Shown here one piece after another: positions 51,214 through 62,165 of a stretch of 64,000 nt of DNA (positions within the stretch are counted from its first letter, which is position 1; each line of letters starts with the position of its first letter). This stretch comes from Roseibium salinum (lineage in GTDB: Bacteria > Pseudomonadota > Alphaproteobacteria > Rhizobiales > Stappiaceae): assembly GCF_026240905.1 (NCBI RefSeq), contig NZ_JAPEVI010000002.1, positions 310,001-374,000 on the forward strand, given 5' to 3'. Both the position numbers and the translations under genes were made by a program. A model generated the notes under the pieces. That model was not told the origin of the DNA, did no database searches, and saw only the letters and a list, made by a program, of their open reading frames with translations.

Positions 51214-53040
51214 TTATGGCCAGACTATCTCGTAAGGCCCGAGTGTTGCGGTCGCCGCGTGCCGCACCTCTACCGGCCGCCCCGTCAGGTTTGCCATCAA
51301 GAGCGTCGGCTGCCCGCCCGTTGCCACGCCCAGTGCCGCCACCGAGCGGGGATCATCGGTGCTGCACGTCAGGTATGGCAGGCCGCTCAGTCGGGCCAGG
51401 CATTTGACGAGTCGACCGATCGGCAAAAGGTCATCTCCGGATTTCGTCACAACGCCGCGCGGCCCGGCAAAGGCAGACGGCACCCACTGTTGCAGTCCGG
51501 CCGGGGCAATTGCCGCTGCATAACCGAGGGTCCAGGCAGCGGCAAAAAGGCCGCGCTGGCGCGGATCGTCGGAACTCATGCAGATCCGTTCCTCATTCGG
51601 GTTGGGGAAAGTGCGCGCGCCGTACGGGTTCTGGCGCATGCCGATCGTCGTTGGCCCCAGCCGGTACGGCATGTCCGCCCTGATGATCGCCCTGGCGGAG
51701 CGGGTTATGTGCGGCAGGGTCTCCAATGTCTCCATCACGCTCTCATCGTCCGCCGCGTGAACGATAGGGTTCGTCGCATGGGTCACGAAATCCAGGAGCC
51801 CGGTTGGCGGCCGCTTGCGGTTGAGCTCGGTGAAATAGCTGAACATGCCCCCACCCAGCACCGTCCGCGGAAACGCCTTCCTGGCTGCTTGATAAATGTT
51901 TTCCAGCGGCGGACAATCCGGCCAGCTGCTGCCTGGCGGCGTCGACTGGCGATCCACGGACGGACACACCGCCAGCGATGCCGGTTCCAGGCCGCTCTCC
52001 GCGATCATCTCCGCGAGGCGTGCGAACTCCGCGTCCAGATCGCCTTCACAGGCAACCACGTATTCAAGATCGAAGGCGGCCGGAAATGCTTGCTGGAGTT
52101 CCCTGAAAGCCCTGAGATCCTCAACTCCGTGGGACGCGGTCGGATCGAAGTGGCACAGGATCGCCTGCGGCCCGATATCGGACAGCAGCCCGACGCTGCC
52201 AAGTGCCTGGGCAACGTCCTCCGGGTTTACAAGCAAGCCAATCCGGGGGAAAGTCGCGCCCGTCGGCCCGTTCACAGTGATGTCAACCGGCGACAACGCG
52301 TCGCTTCGTCCGATCCGACCGGCCGCCCTGGCGGAACCGGTAACCTCGATCTGAAGATCGACGGCCTGCGTCAGCTCGCTGGACGCCGGAACGACGTATG
52401 GCCAGGGCAGCTCGAGAGGGCGGACATAGGTCTTGAAGGACGCGTCGGACCAATTGCGCTGATCCTCCATCTCAAAGTCGTCGCCTTCCATCCTGCAACA
52501 CGCCTTGAGATGGGCCGCCGGTGCATGGGTGAGCGCCCGGATGGACTTGAATGGCTGCCAGGGTTCGATCAGTTCCGGGAAAACCGTCTCTTCCACGGAT
52601 CCATCGCAGTGCTCAACAGTGACCGGAGCTCCCGCAAGGCCGTTTATCGGATGAAGCACCGTGAAGCCGCAACGGTTGGTTTCGAAGTCCTGGCCGGCAA
52701 CGGCCCTGGCCGTGAAGGTCAGGCGGCCGGAACTTGCGCCTTGAATGCGCGTTTCGACGGTCAGATCCGCACCGTCGTTCGAATATCCGGCCAGATAGGT
52801 GACATGGAAACCTGAACGGGTTTCCTCGATTCCGAGACGGCTTATCTTCGGGGTCAGCGTGCCCCAGTTCCTGTCTCTGACCACATAGGAAATCGCCCGA
52901 AGCACTTCGTGGCCGTCGTACCTGATGTAGCGGAGATTGCCGTTCTCCAGCCGCGCCTCCAGCGGACCGGCGCGGAGAACCCGGCCCTGGACGGGAGGTT
53001 GCTGCGTGCCAAAGAGCCGTGTGGCATCCGTGCGGGTCAT
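51214..53040 (-). CDS. apnL: D-apionate lactonase
   Basis: A 608-residue protein that hydrolyses D-apionolactone to D-apionate, the second step of apiose oxidation. The start MTRTDATRLFGTQQPP and the block NLRYIRYDGHEVLRAISYVVRDRNWG are the features on which I identify the family. No signal peptide is seen, so it is cytosolic. It overlaps the dehydrogenase gene by four bases (ATGA at 53037-53040). The frame is open further upstream without homology. Context (ApsD, ApnO, OiaK) makes the call strong; the assignment is from family knowledge. Confidence 0.82.
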   Translation of the reverse strand: MTRTDATRLFGTQQPPVQGRVLRAGPLEARLENGNLRYIRYDGHEVLRAISYVVRDRNWGTLTPKISRLGIEETRSGFHVTYLAGYSNDGADLTVETRIQGASSGRLTFTARAVAGQDFETNRCGFTVLHPINGLAGAPVTVEHCDGSVEETVFPELIEPWQPFKSIRALTHAPAAHLKACCRMEGDDFEMEDQRNWSDASFKTYVRPLELPWPYVVPASSELTQAVDLQIEVTGSARAAGRIGRSDALSPVDITVNGPTGATFPRIGLLVNPEDVAQALGSVGLLSDIGPQAILCHFDPTASHGVEDLRAFRELQQAFPAAFDLEYVVACEGDLDAEFARLAEMIAESGLEPASLAVCPSVDRQSTPPGSSWPDCPPLENIYQAARKAFPRTVLGGGMFSYFTELNRKRPPTGLLDFVTHATNPIVHAADDESVMETLETLPHITRSARAIIRADMPYRLGPTTIGMRQNPYGARTFPNPNEERICMSSDDPRQRGLFAAAWTLGYAAAIAPAGLQQWVPSAFAGPRGVVTKSGDDLLPIGRLVKCLARLSGLPYLTCSTDDPRSVAALGVATGGQPTLLMANLTGRPVEVRHAATATLGPYEIVWP

Positions 53041-54068
53041 CGCGCCTCGTGTCCTGTCGTCAGGCTTCGGCTTCCTTCGGCCGCGGAGCGGTAGGCGGCT
53101 TCGACGAGCTCCAGCGTTTTCAGGTTGTCCGCGCCCGACGTTTCGGGAACGGACGAGATATTGAGACACTCGACAAAATGCTGCTGGATGTTCAGGACAC
53201 TCTCCTGAATGTTGTGCCAGGGACGTTCGGCCCAGGGCAGCAATGGAGGGGAAACGTCGTTCCGGTGGGTTCCCTCAGCGTTGTGGACAACGAGCTGGTA
53301 GTCGGCCATCAGCCGCAAGGTGCCTCCGCTGCCGTCGATTTCAATCAGGGTTTCGGGGAAATGTTCGCGGGGCAGACGGGTCGCATAGCTGCAGTCGACG
53401 ATGCTGGTAGCCCCGTCCTTGTGAACGAGCATCATTGTCGCCACGTCCTCGGCCCTGATAGCCGGATTAACGCGTTTCGTGCTTGCCGAAATGGTCGCAA
53501 CGTCTCCGAAGAGAAATCGTGCGACATCCAGAATGTGGATACCGAGATCCTGAACGATGAACCGTTCATCCGTCGCCAGATAGGGCTGACCCGAATAGAC
53601 GTCGTAGGCCGAGCGGAAACTGACGCGTCCCCAGAAAGGCGTTCCGAGCGCCCCACTGTCGACTTCCGCCTTCACCCTGCGAACAGGTGATTGCCAGCGG
53701 AAATTCTCGTGCACCATCAGCGTTACACCCGCTGCGCGTGCCGCAGCGGTCATGGCGCGCGCATCTTCCATCGTGTCCGCAAACGGCTTTTGGCAAATGA
53801 TGTTCACCCCGGATGCGGCGGCCAGTTCCACGAGGGGAAGATGGGTCTGGACGGTTGTCGCGATGTCGGCGAAATCCAATTGCTCCGCTTTGAACAACTC
53901 GGCCGCATCCGTATAGGTCCGCTCGATGCCGAAGCGTTCCGCCGTTTCTCTCAGCCGGCCCTCGTCCCGGTCGCAAAGGGCGATCATGTCGGCGCCCTCA
54001 ACCGCCGCCCAGGCGTGCATGTGGTTCTGAGCGAAGAAACCGCAACCGATCAGCGCTCCCTTTTTCAT
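53037..54068 (-). CDS. apsD: D-apiose dehydrogenase (Gfo/Idh/MocA family)
   Basis: A 343-residue NAD(P)-dependent dehydrogenase. It oxidises D-apiose to D-apionolactone. GALIGCGFFAQNHMHAWAA is the nucleotide-binding motif, ICQKPFADT has the catalytic EKP-like lysine, and the catalytic histidine lies near the IQDLGIHILD segment. Gfo/Idh/MocA proteins act on many sugars; the apiose call rests on the neighbours (lactonase, oxidoisomerase, kinase). It is encoded 27 bases after the permease. Confidence 0.82.
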   Translation of the reverse strand: MKKGALIGCGFFAQNHMHAWAAVEGADMIALCDRDEGRLRETAERFGIERTYTDAAELFKAEQLDFADIATTVQTHLPLVELAAASGVNIICQKPFADTMEDARAMTAAARAAGVTLMVHENFRWQSPVRRVKAEVDSGALGTPFWGRVSFRSAYDVYSGQPYLATDERFIVQDLGIHILDVARFLFGDVATISASTKRVNPAIRAEDVATMMLVHKDGATSIVDCSYATRLPREHFPETLIEIDGSGGTLRLMADYQLVVHNAEGTHRNDVSPPLLPWAERPWHNIQESVLNIQQHFVECLNISSVPETSGADNLKTLELVEAAYRSAAEGSRSLTTGHEAR

Positions 54069-54095
54069 CCAAGTCTCCTTTGCCGTTGAAGCACT

Positions 54096-55160
54096 TTAAC
54101 CGGCCGCAGTCTGCTGTTGCAGAGCGACCCGCGCCTGAAGCCGCTGCTGTGCCTGGTCGACCACGACTGCTGCGATGATCACGAGCCCTTTTATGACGGT
54201 TTGCCAGAATGAGCTCACACCCATCATCACCAGGCCGTCCGACAGAACACCGATAACGAAGGCCCCGATGATCGTGCCGCCGATGCGTCCGCGTCCGCCG
54301 GACATAGATGTTCCGCCCAGAACGGCCGCGGCAATGGCATTCAGTTCAAAGGTTTCTCCGGTGGCCGGATGTGAGGCCACAAGCTGCGAGGAGATCACGA
54401 GACCGACAATCGCCGCGCAGAAACCCGAAAACATGTAGACGAACATCTTGACCCGCTTGACCTTGACCCCTGACAAGGCCGCGGCCCTTTCATTGCCTCC
54501 GACAGCATAGATATGTCGCCCAAGGGGAGTGCGGCCGGCAATATAGGCGGCTGTCAGCCCGACGGCGATCAGGAGCCAGATGGAAATGGGTATGCCCAGA
54601 ACGGTTCCCGCGCCAAGCAGATAGAAACCGGTGGACCCGTAAGCCTCATTCCCGACGAGGTTTGGAAAGGTTGCCCCCTCCGAGGACAGCAATGCCAGGC
54701 CGCGCGCGACATAGAGCGTGCCGAGTGTCGCAATGAAAGGAGCCACGTTGAGACGCGTGATCAGCGCTCCATTGATCGCTCCGACGAGAACACCGACCGC
54801 CAGCGTGATGAGAATGATCTCGAAAATGTTGAAGTAGAGAGAATAGCCGATCCCCAGATCGACGCCGTTCAGGATCAGCCAGCCGGCGACCATGCCGCAC
54901 AATCCGACAATCGAGCCCACCGACAGGTCAATACCGCCCGTGATAATGACGAATGTCATGCCAATGGCCAGAAATGCGTTCAGCGCCACGTGTTTCGACA
55001 TGATCACGAAATTGGCGGTGCTCAGGAAATTTGGCGCAGCGATCGAGAAGAACGCAAAAACGGCGATCAACGCGATGAAGGTCCTCAGCTTCAGCAACAG
55101 CAGGACCAGTGGCTGTCCTTGTGACACTGTCTGGCTCTGCGTGGCGGCGATCGAACTCAT
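54096..55160 (-). CDS. Sugar ABC transporter permease (RbsC type), probable apiose importer
   Basis: A 354-residue permease with eight to ten helices. Family blocks are IITGGIDLSVGSIVGLCGMVAG, INGALITRLNVAPFIATLGTLYVARGLALL, NERAAALSGVKVKRVKMFVYMFSG and LGGTSMSGGRGRIGGTIIGAF. It forms the channel of the ribose-type importer. It overlaps the ATPase gene by four bases. Confidence 0.93.
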   Translation of the reverse strand: MSSIAATQSQTVSQGQPLVLLLLKLRTFIALIAVFAFFSIAAPNFLSTANFVIMSKHVALNAFLAIGMTFVIITGGIDLSVGSIVGLCGMVAGWLILNGVDLGIGYSLYFNIFEIILITLAVGVLVGAINGALITRLNVAPFIATLGTLYVARGLALLSSEGATFPNLVGNEAYGSTGFYLLGAGTVLGIPISIWLLIAVGLTAAYIAGRTPLGRHIYAVGGNERAAALSGVKVKRVKMFVYMFSGFCAAIVGLVISSQLVASHPATGETFELNAIAAAVLGGTSMSGGRGRIGGTIIGAFVIGVLSDGLVMMGVSSFWQTVIKGLVIIAAVVVDQAQQRLQARVALQQQTAAG

Positions 55161-56719
55161 CCTTGTTTCCTCCCATTCGTGTAACCGGTTTTCCCGGTCG
55201 GTGCATGGCCGATCGCCGATGCCGCGATGATTTGTTCTTCAGTCGCGTCGGTTCCGTCGAACTCGCCGGTGATGCGTCCGTTGGACATGACGATAATTCG
55301 GTCGGACAGCGACATGACCTCTTCAAGATCCGAGGTGACGAAGAGAATGCCCAGCCCGTCGGCCGCCAGCCGGCGCATGGTGCGGAAGACTTCCGCCTTG
55401 GCGCCGATATCGATGCCGCGGCTGGGTTCGTCCATCAGAAGCACCTTCGGCGACGTCATCAGCGCCTTGCCGATGACCACCTTCTGCTGGTTGCCTCCGG
55501 ACAAGGAACTGACGGGGTTTTCCATGCTCGCGATCTTGATGGTGAGATCCCGCACGAACTTGCCGACCGTTTCCCGCTCCTGCCTGAGGCTGAGATGGAT
55601 GCCTTTCACGAATTTCGTCAGGCTCGAGAGCGACATGTTTTCCCGAACGGGTAGGATCTGCACGAGCCCTTCCGTCTTGCGGTCTTCGGGAATGAGCGCA
55701 AGCCCCCGGGAAATCCGCCCCGCAACGTCCGGCTCATCGAGACGCTTGCCCTCGACAAAGAACGAGCCGCTGCAACCAGGATGTTGCGCCATGATGCATT
55801 CGAAGAATTCGGAACGTCCGGCGCCCATAAGGCCGTAAATGCCGACAATCTCGCCGGCGCGCAGGGAAAGCGAGACGTGATCGACGACAAACTTGCCGGT
55901 CTTGCCGACAAGGCAAACATCTTCGCTTCGGAAGACCTCGTCGCCGAATTCGTGCTCGACCGATTTTGCAAAATCCTTCGTCGCCGCGCCGATCATGTTC
56001 TGCACGATCCAGGCGACATCGACTCCCTCCATCGACCGCGCACCCGTGCGCATTCCGTCCCTCAGGACCGTGATGTAGTCGCCAATGCGGATCAATTCTT
56101 CCAGCCGATGCGAAATGTAGACGATCCCGACGCCGCGCTTCTTCAAGTCGTCGATCACCCTGAAAAGTATTTCGACTTCCGCCGCGCTCAGTGCCGAAGT
56201 CGGCTCGTCCATGATCAGGATACGGGCATCCTGGGCAAGCGCCCTGGCAATCTCGACGATCTGCTGTTCACCTATGCGCAGGTCGGACACCAGCGCATCG
56301 GGGGAAATATCGTGTTCCAGCCGCTTCAGCAGGTCGGCGGCCTCCTTCTTCTGATCCTGGGCGGCAATGTCGATGCTGGCACGGGTTTTCTCCCGGCCAA
56401 TGAAAATGTTGTCGGCGACGGTCATGTTGGGAAACAGGTTCAGTTCCTGAAACACGATGCCGATGCCATGGGCTGCTGCGGCGCGGGTATCGGGAAAGGA
56501 CACGCTCTGGCCATCCATCAGGATCTCGCCCGATGTCAGTTGCTCCACGCCGGCGATCACCTTCATCAGCGTCGATTTGCCTGCACCATTCTCGCCGACG
56601 AGCACATTGACGGCCCCCAGGTGGACATCGAAATCGACCTCCTTCAGCGCCCGGGTGCCGGGATAGACCTTCGTTGCGCCCCGCACGGACAATCCGATCT
56701 TGTGACTGGGCGCGGTCAT
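55157..56719 (-). CDS. Sugar ABC transporter double ATPase (RbsA type)
   Basis: A 520-residue protein with two ATPase domains. Domain 1 has GENGAGKST and IMDEPTSALS. In domain 2 the signature is SLSGGNQQKVVIGKAL and Walker B is LLMDEPSRGIDIGAK; its Walker A is degenerate (GLMGAGRSE), as in all RbsA proteins. It powers the importer with the permease encoded next to it. The stop and start overlaps (ATGA) on both sides show one operon. Confidence 0.94.
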   Translation of the reverse strand: MTAPSHKIGLSVRGATKVYPGTRALKEVDFDVHLGAVNVLVGENGAGKSTLMKVIAGVEQLTSGEILMDGQSVSFPDTRAAAAHGIGIVFQELNLFPNMTVADNIFIGREKTRASIDIAAQDQKKEAADLLKRLEHDISPDALVSDLRIGEQQIVEIARALAQDARILIMDEPTSALSAAEVEILFRVIDDLKKRGVGIVYISHRLEELIRIGDYITVLRDGMRTGARSMEGVDVAWIVQNMIGAATKDFAKSVEHEFGDEVFRSEDVCLVGKTGKFVVDHVSLSLRAGEIVGIYGLMGAGRSEFFECIMAQHPGCSGSFFVEGKRLDEPDVAGRISRGLALIPEDRKTEGLVQILPVRENMSLSSLTKFVKGIHLSLRQERETVGKFVRDLTIKIASMENPVSSLSGGNQQKVVIGKALMTSPKVLLMDEPSRGIDIGAKAEVFRTMRRLAADGLGILFVTSDLEEVMSLSDRIIVMSNGRITGEFDGTDATEEQIIAASAIGHAPTGKTGYTNGRKQG

Positions 56720-57378
56720 TGCTCGCCGACCTCGACTGAAATGGGCGTTACCAGGAAGGGCGGCCCGTCACCGCGGACGGTGAAGGCTCCTGTCGCCCGC
56801 ACCTTCTGCCCCACGAGGTTATCGCGCGGAAGGTCCTCGAGCGCGGCCTCATAGGCGCGCGCGTTCAGGGCGCGCGACAGGTGAGCAAACTCGATCTGAT
56901 CGGTAAAGGAGGAAAAGTCGACGAATGGCAGTATGTCCCTGAGCGCGGTGCCGCGGATGACCGGGCCAAGCTGCAAGGTCACATCCGCTTCCCCGTCCCC
57001 GTTCACATCCACATCGGCGGTGGCTGCCCGGGTGTCCGTCTTTGCGGCCACGATCCTGCCGTTCATCCTTGCGGCAAAGTTCCACGGGCTGCCCTCGCTG
57101 GTCGGCCGGTACCCTTGTGCCTCTCCGGCGGCCTGCAGATCCTTCTTGATCGCGGCGGCGAGCGTCTTCATGTCCGTCGCGGTTTGCTCAAGGTGGGGCA
57201 CGACCTGGCTCTCCCAGATCTCCGCCACAAGCGTGTTCATGTCACCGCCCGGCTGACTGGAGACAACCTTCTGTCCCTGCTCCTGCGCAACGATGTCGTT
57301 CTTTTCCAGTTTGCATCCGCCAAGGCCGACGGCCGCAATCATGGCCAGGCAAATTGGCGGAGTGGAGCCGCGTATCAC
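56716..57378 (-). CDS. DUF2291 lipoprotein associated with sugar ABC transporter
   Basis: A 220-residue lipoprotein. The signal ends in the lipobox GLGGC near residue 22. The domain follows with DIVAQEQGQKVVS and ends ITPISVEVGEQ. DUF2291 proteins accompany ribose-type importers; their role is unknown. The GTG start at 57378 has GGAGG upstream. It follows the binding-protein gene after a hairpin. Confidence 0.85.
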   Translation of the reverse strand: MIRGSTPPICLAMIAAVGLGGCKLEKNDIVAQEQGQKVVSSQPGGDMNTLVAEIWESQVVPHLEQTATDMKTLAAAIKKDLQAAGEAQGYRPTSEGSPWNFAARMNGRIVAAKTDTRAATADVDVNGDGEADVTLQLGPVIRGTALRDILPFVDFSSFTDQIEFAHLSRALNARAYEAALEDLPRDNLVGQKVRATGAFTVRGDGPPFLVTPISVEVGEQ

Positions 57379-57460
57379 TGTGAAACCTCCTGAATAACGT
57401 TCACCCCCGGCAATGCGGCCGGCGAAGGGCCGCAGGGATCCGGGCATGTGAGGGAAGCGT

Positions 57461-57492
57461 CCCCGCCGCGGCGGCGAACCGGCGCGGCGGGG
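57461..57492 (-). other. Perfect stem-loop downstream of the binding-protein gene
   Basis: Ten-base arms CCCCGCCGCG (57461-57470) and CGCGGCGGGG (57483-57492) enclose 12 bases, 8 bases after the binding-protein stop (minus strand). No U run. It matches the hairpins behind both dctP genes. Confidence 0.7.
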
Positions 57493-57500
57493 CAGTCCAT

Positions 57501-59373
<1,873 letters not shown>

Positions 59374-59413
59374 GTGTCCTCCGGTTTTGTTGTCGGTATA
59401 AATTCATATGCAA

Positions 59414-59436
59414 ATCATATTGTCAACTGGTATGAT
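59414..59436. promoter_or_regulatory. Operator candidate in the divergent apiose control region
   Basis: ATCATA (59414-59419) and TATGAT (59431-59436) form perfect 6-base arms with an 11-base spacer, including TTGTCAA. The 112-base gap is AT-rich and the only divergent promoter region of the locus, so the GntR protein at 50411 may bind here. Confidence 0.5.
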
Positions 59437-59485
59437 AAGCTGATATTACTACTTCACTCGAACCGCAGCCGATAGAGGGGACAGA

Positions 59486-60753
59486 ATGGGGAGGATAGTG
59501 GCGAGCTATGACGTGGAGACGCCCGTCGGGCTTGAACGGGCCGCACAAGTCATCGCCGGTGAACAGTCGTCGGGAACGTTTCTGAAATTACCTGGCGAAA
59601 CGGATCTCCTGCGCGAGCGCTCGGGTGCCCGTGTGGAGCGAATCGTCGAAAAAGGCCGCAGCCCAACCCCGTCCCTGCCCTGCAGGATCAGTGCCGATAT
59701 CTACGAGAGGGGGAAATCGTTCTGTCCTGGCCGATCGAGAACATCGGACCATCCCTCCCGAACCTGTTGGCAACCGTTGCGGGCAACCTTTTTGAACTGG
59801 CCGAGATATCGGCTCTTCGTCTCACGGACATCCAACTTCCGGAGGCTTTCGCAGACACTTATCCCGGTCCCGCTTACGGGCCGGGCGGCACTCTGCAGCT
59901 CGCCGGCGTGAACGATCGGCCCATGATCGGCACGATCATCAAGCCGAGTGTCGGGCTCTCCCCCGACGACACCGCGGCCCTGGTCGACCAACTGATTGAA
60001 GGAGGGATCGACTTCATCAAGGACGATGAACTGCAGGCGAACGGTCCGCACTGCCCGTTCGAGGAACGGGTACGGGAAGTCATGCGTGTCATCAACAGGC
60101 ACGCCGAGCGTACCGGCAGGAAAGTCATGTACGCTTTCAACATCACCGGCGAGCTCGACGAGATGCGGCGCAACGCCGACCTCGTCGAAAGCGCCGGCGG
60201 GACGTGCGTCATGGTGAGCCTTTTCTCCCTGGGGCTTGCCGGCCTCTCGGCGATACGCAGTCACGTCCGGCTGCCGCTTCACTGCCACCGCAATGGCTGG
60301 GGGATCTATTCGAGATCGCCCGACATCGGCATAAACTTCCCCGTCTGGCAGAAATTATGGCGCCTTGCCGGTGCCGATCATCTGCACGTCAACGGACTTT
60401 CGAACAAGTTCACCGAGACCGACGAAACCGTCGTGCAGAGTGCCAGGTCGCTCGGCCAGCCGATATCCGCCACTCATGGCTATCAGGCAATGCCGGTGTT
60501 TTCCTCCGGTCAGACTGCCGTCCAGATGGCGCCGTCCCTCGCCGCCATCGGCCACACGGATTTCATATATTGCGCCGGCGGCGGGATCATGGGTCATCCG
60601 GGTGGCGTGGCCGGTGGCGTGGCCAGTCTCAGGCAGGCCGCGGAGGCTGCCGCAAGTGGCATTCCGGCGGACGAATATGCGCTGGACCATAAAGAGCTTG
60701 CCGAAGCGCTGTCGCACTTCCGCGCGCCGGACGAACCGCAGGGAAAACGATGA
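59486..60753 (+). pseudogene. RuBisCO-like protein (3-oxo-isoapionate-4-phosphate decarboxylase or transcarboxylase/hydrolase), frameshifted
   Basis: The N-terminal domain starts at ATG 59486 (GRIVASYDVETPVGLERAAQV) and runs to SADIYERG at 59713; the TIM-barrel part continues one frame back from EIVLSWPIENIGPSLPNL. One extra G in the GGGGG run at 59709-59713 would join them into about 422 residues, the normal size. Catalytic lysines are in IGTIIKPSVG and GGIDFIKDDE. In the apiose pathway it splits 3-oxo-isoapionate 4-phosphate. The homopolymer suggests a deletion, a sequencing slip or -1 slippage. The stop overlaps oiaK (ATGA). Confidence 0.8.
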
Positions 60754-62078
60754 CCGCCGATATGCTTCTTTCCTATTACGGCGACGATTTCACCGGCTCG
60801 ACCGACGTCATGGAAGCCCTGGCCACCGGCGGTGTCGAAACCGTGCTCTTCACGTGCGTTCCCAACGATGACCAGCGGCGGCAGTTCCGGCAGTGCAGGG
60901 CGATCGGCCTGGCCGGAACGAGCCGCAGCCAGTCGCCGGAGTGGATGTCGGACCATCTACCGGAAATCTTCGCCTGGCTAAGGGCGCTCGACGCGCGTTT
61001 CTGCCACTACAAGGTCTGTTCGACCTTCGACAGCGCTCCGCACAAGGGGTCGATCGGCAGAGCACTTGAAATAGGACTGGCCACCTTCAATCAACGTCAT
61101 GGGACGATTGTCGTCGGAGCTCCGCAACTGCGCCGGTACACCTATTTCGGCACCTTATTTGCCGCCTACCAGGATCGCGTCTACCGGATCGACAAACATC
61201 CGGTGATGAGCAGACATCCGGCGACGCCCATGGATGAAGCGGATCTCGTTTCGCATCTCGGCCGGCAGACGCGTTTACCCGTCACCTGCCTGACGCCGGA
61301 AGACATGGCAGACCATCTGGCGGGAGAACCGTGCCTCAAGTTCGCAGACCCTCAGGCTAGCGTCCTGATCGATGTATTCGATACCGGCTCTCAACAAGCA
61401 GCGGGAGACATGCTTGACGAGAAAAGAGAAATCCTTGGTCCGTTTGTCGCCGGCTCATCAGGAGTGGAATATGCTCTCCTGAGCGCCTGGCGCAAACAAG
61501 GACTGGTTTCTTCTAAAGTGCAACCAGCCGCGCCCCTGGGCTCGCAGCCTCGCATCGCCGTCGTATCGGGAAGCTGTTCGCCAACGACCGGCCGTCAGAT
61601 CGAACATGCGATGAATAATGGTTTCTGCGGCATCAAGGTGGATTTTGCAGCGCTTGCCGGCGGGATAGGCTTGGACGAGGAATGCCAAAGCGTCCTTGAA
61701 CGCGCATCGGCTGCTCTCAAGACGGGTCAAAGCCCGATACTTTATACAGCTAAGGGCGCGGCGGATTCATCACAGGCCAGTGGCTCGCTTTCCACGGACC
61801 GGGTCGGCAAGACCCTTGGACGCCTGCTCGCGAGACTGACGCTCGAACACGACCTGGAACGAGTCGCGGTAGCCGGCGGCGATACGTCCAGCCATGCCCT
61901 TGAGGAACTGGACATATTCGCCCTCACACTTCGCCATGCCATCCCCGAGACGCCGGGCTCGCCTGTCTGTACGGCACACAGGTCTGGAGGACATCCGCTG
62001 GAAATCGCGTTGAAAGGCGGCCAGATCGGCAACGACAGCTACCTGGTGAGCCTCAGAGATGGGGCTTTCGGACACTGA
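60750..62078 (+). CDS. oiaK: 3-oxo-isoapionate kinase (DUF1537 / four-carbon acid sugar kinase family)
   Basis: A 442-residue kinase. It phosphorylates 3-oxo-isoapionate at C4 using ATP. The N-terminal SYYGDDFTGSTDVMEAL motif, FDSAPHKGSIGRALEIGLA and the C-terminal ERVAVAGGDTSSHALEELDI block with GGQIGNDSYLV near the end are typical. The ATG overlaps the RuBisCO-like stop. It appears intact although the gene before it is frameshifted. Confidence 0.85.
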   Translation: MTADMLLSYYGDDFTGSTDVMEALATGGVETVLFTCVPNDDQRRQFRQCRAIGLAGTSRSQSPEWMSDHLPEIFAWLRALDARFCHYKVCSTFDSAPHKGSIGRALEIGLATFNQRHGTIVVGAPQLRRYTYFGTLFAAYQDRVYRIDKHPVMSRHPATPMDEADLVSHLGRQTRLPVTCLTPEDMADHLAGEPCLKFADPQASVLIDVFDTGSQQAAGDMLDEKREILGPFVAGSSGVEYALLSAWRKQGLVSSKVQPAAPLGSQPRIAVVSGSCSPTTGRQIEHAMNNGFCGIKVDFAALAGGIGLDEECQSVLERASAALKTGQSPILYTAKGAADSSQASGSLSTDRVGKTLGRLLARLTLEHDLERVAVAGGDTSSHALEELDIFALTLRHAIPETPGSPVCTAHRSGGHPLEIALKGGQIGNDSYLVSLRDGAFGH

Positions 62079-62165
62079 CTGATCCCGGGAAAGCCGGGCA
62101 CCATGCGCGGCCGGCGTCTGTTCGGATTGACGCACCATCAACCTGGCGTCCCTCCAACCTCAGGA

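Noticed and set aside
51259-52815. 518-codon open frame opposite apnL
   Set aside because: Shadow of the lactonase gene; composition-driven and without a start signal.
62083-62103. Terminator after oiaK
   Set aside because: Only a 5-base GC stem with no T run; too weak to call.
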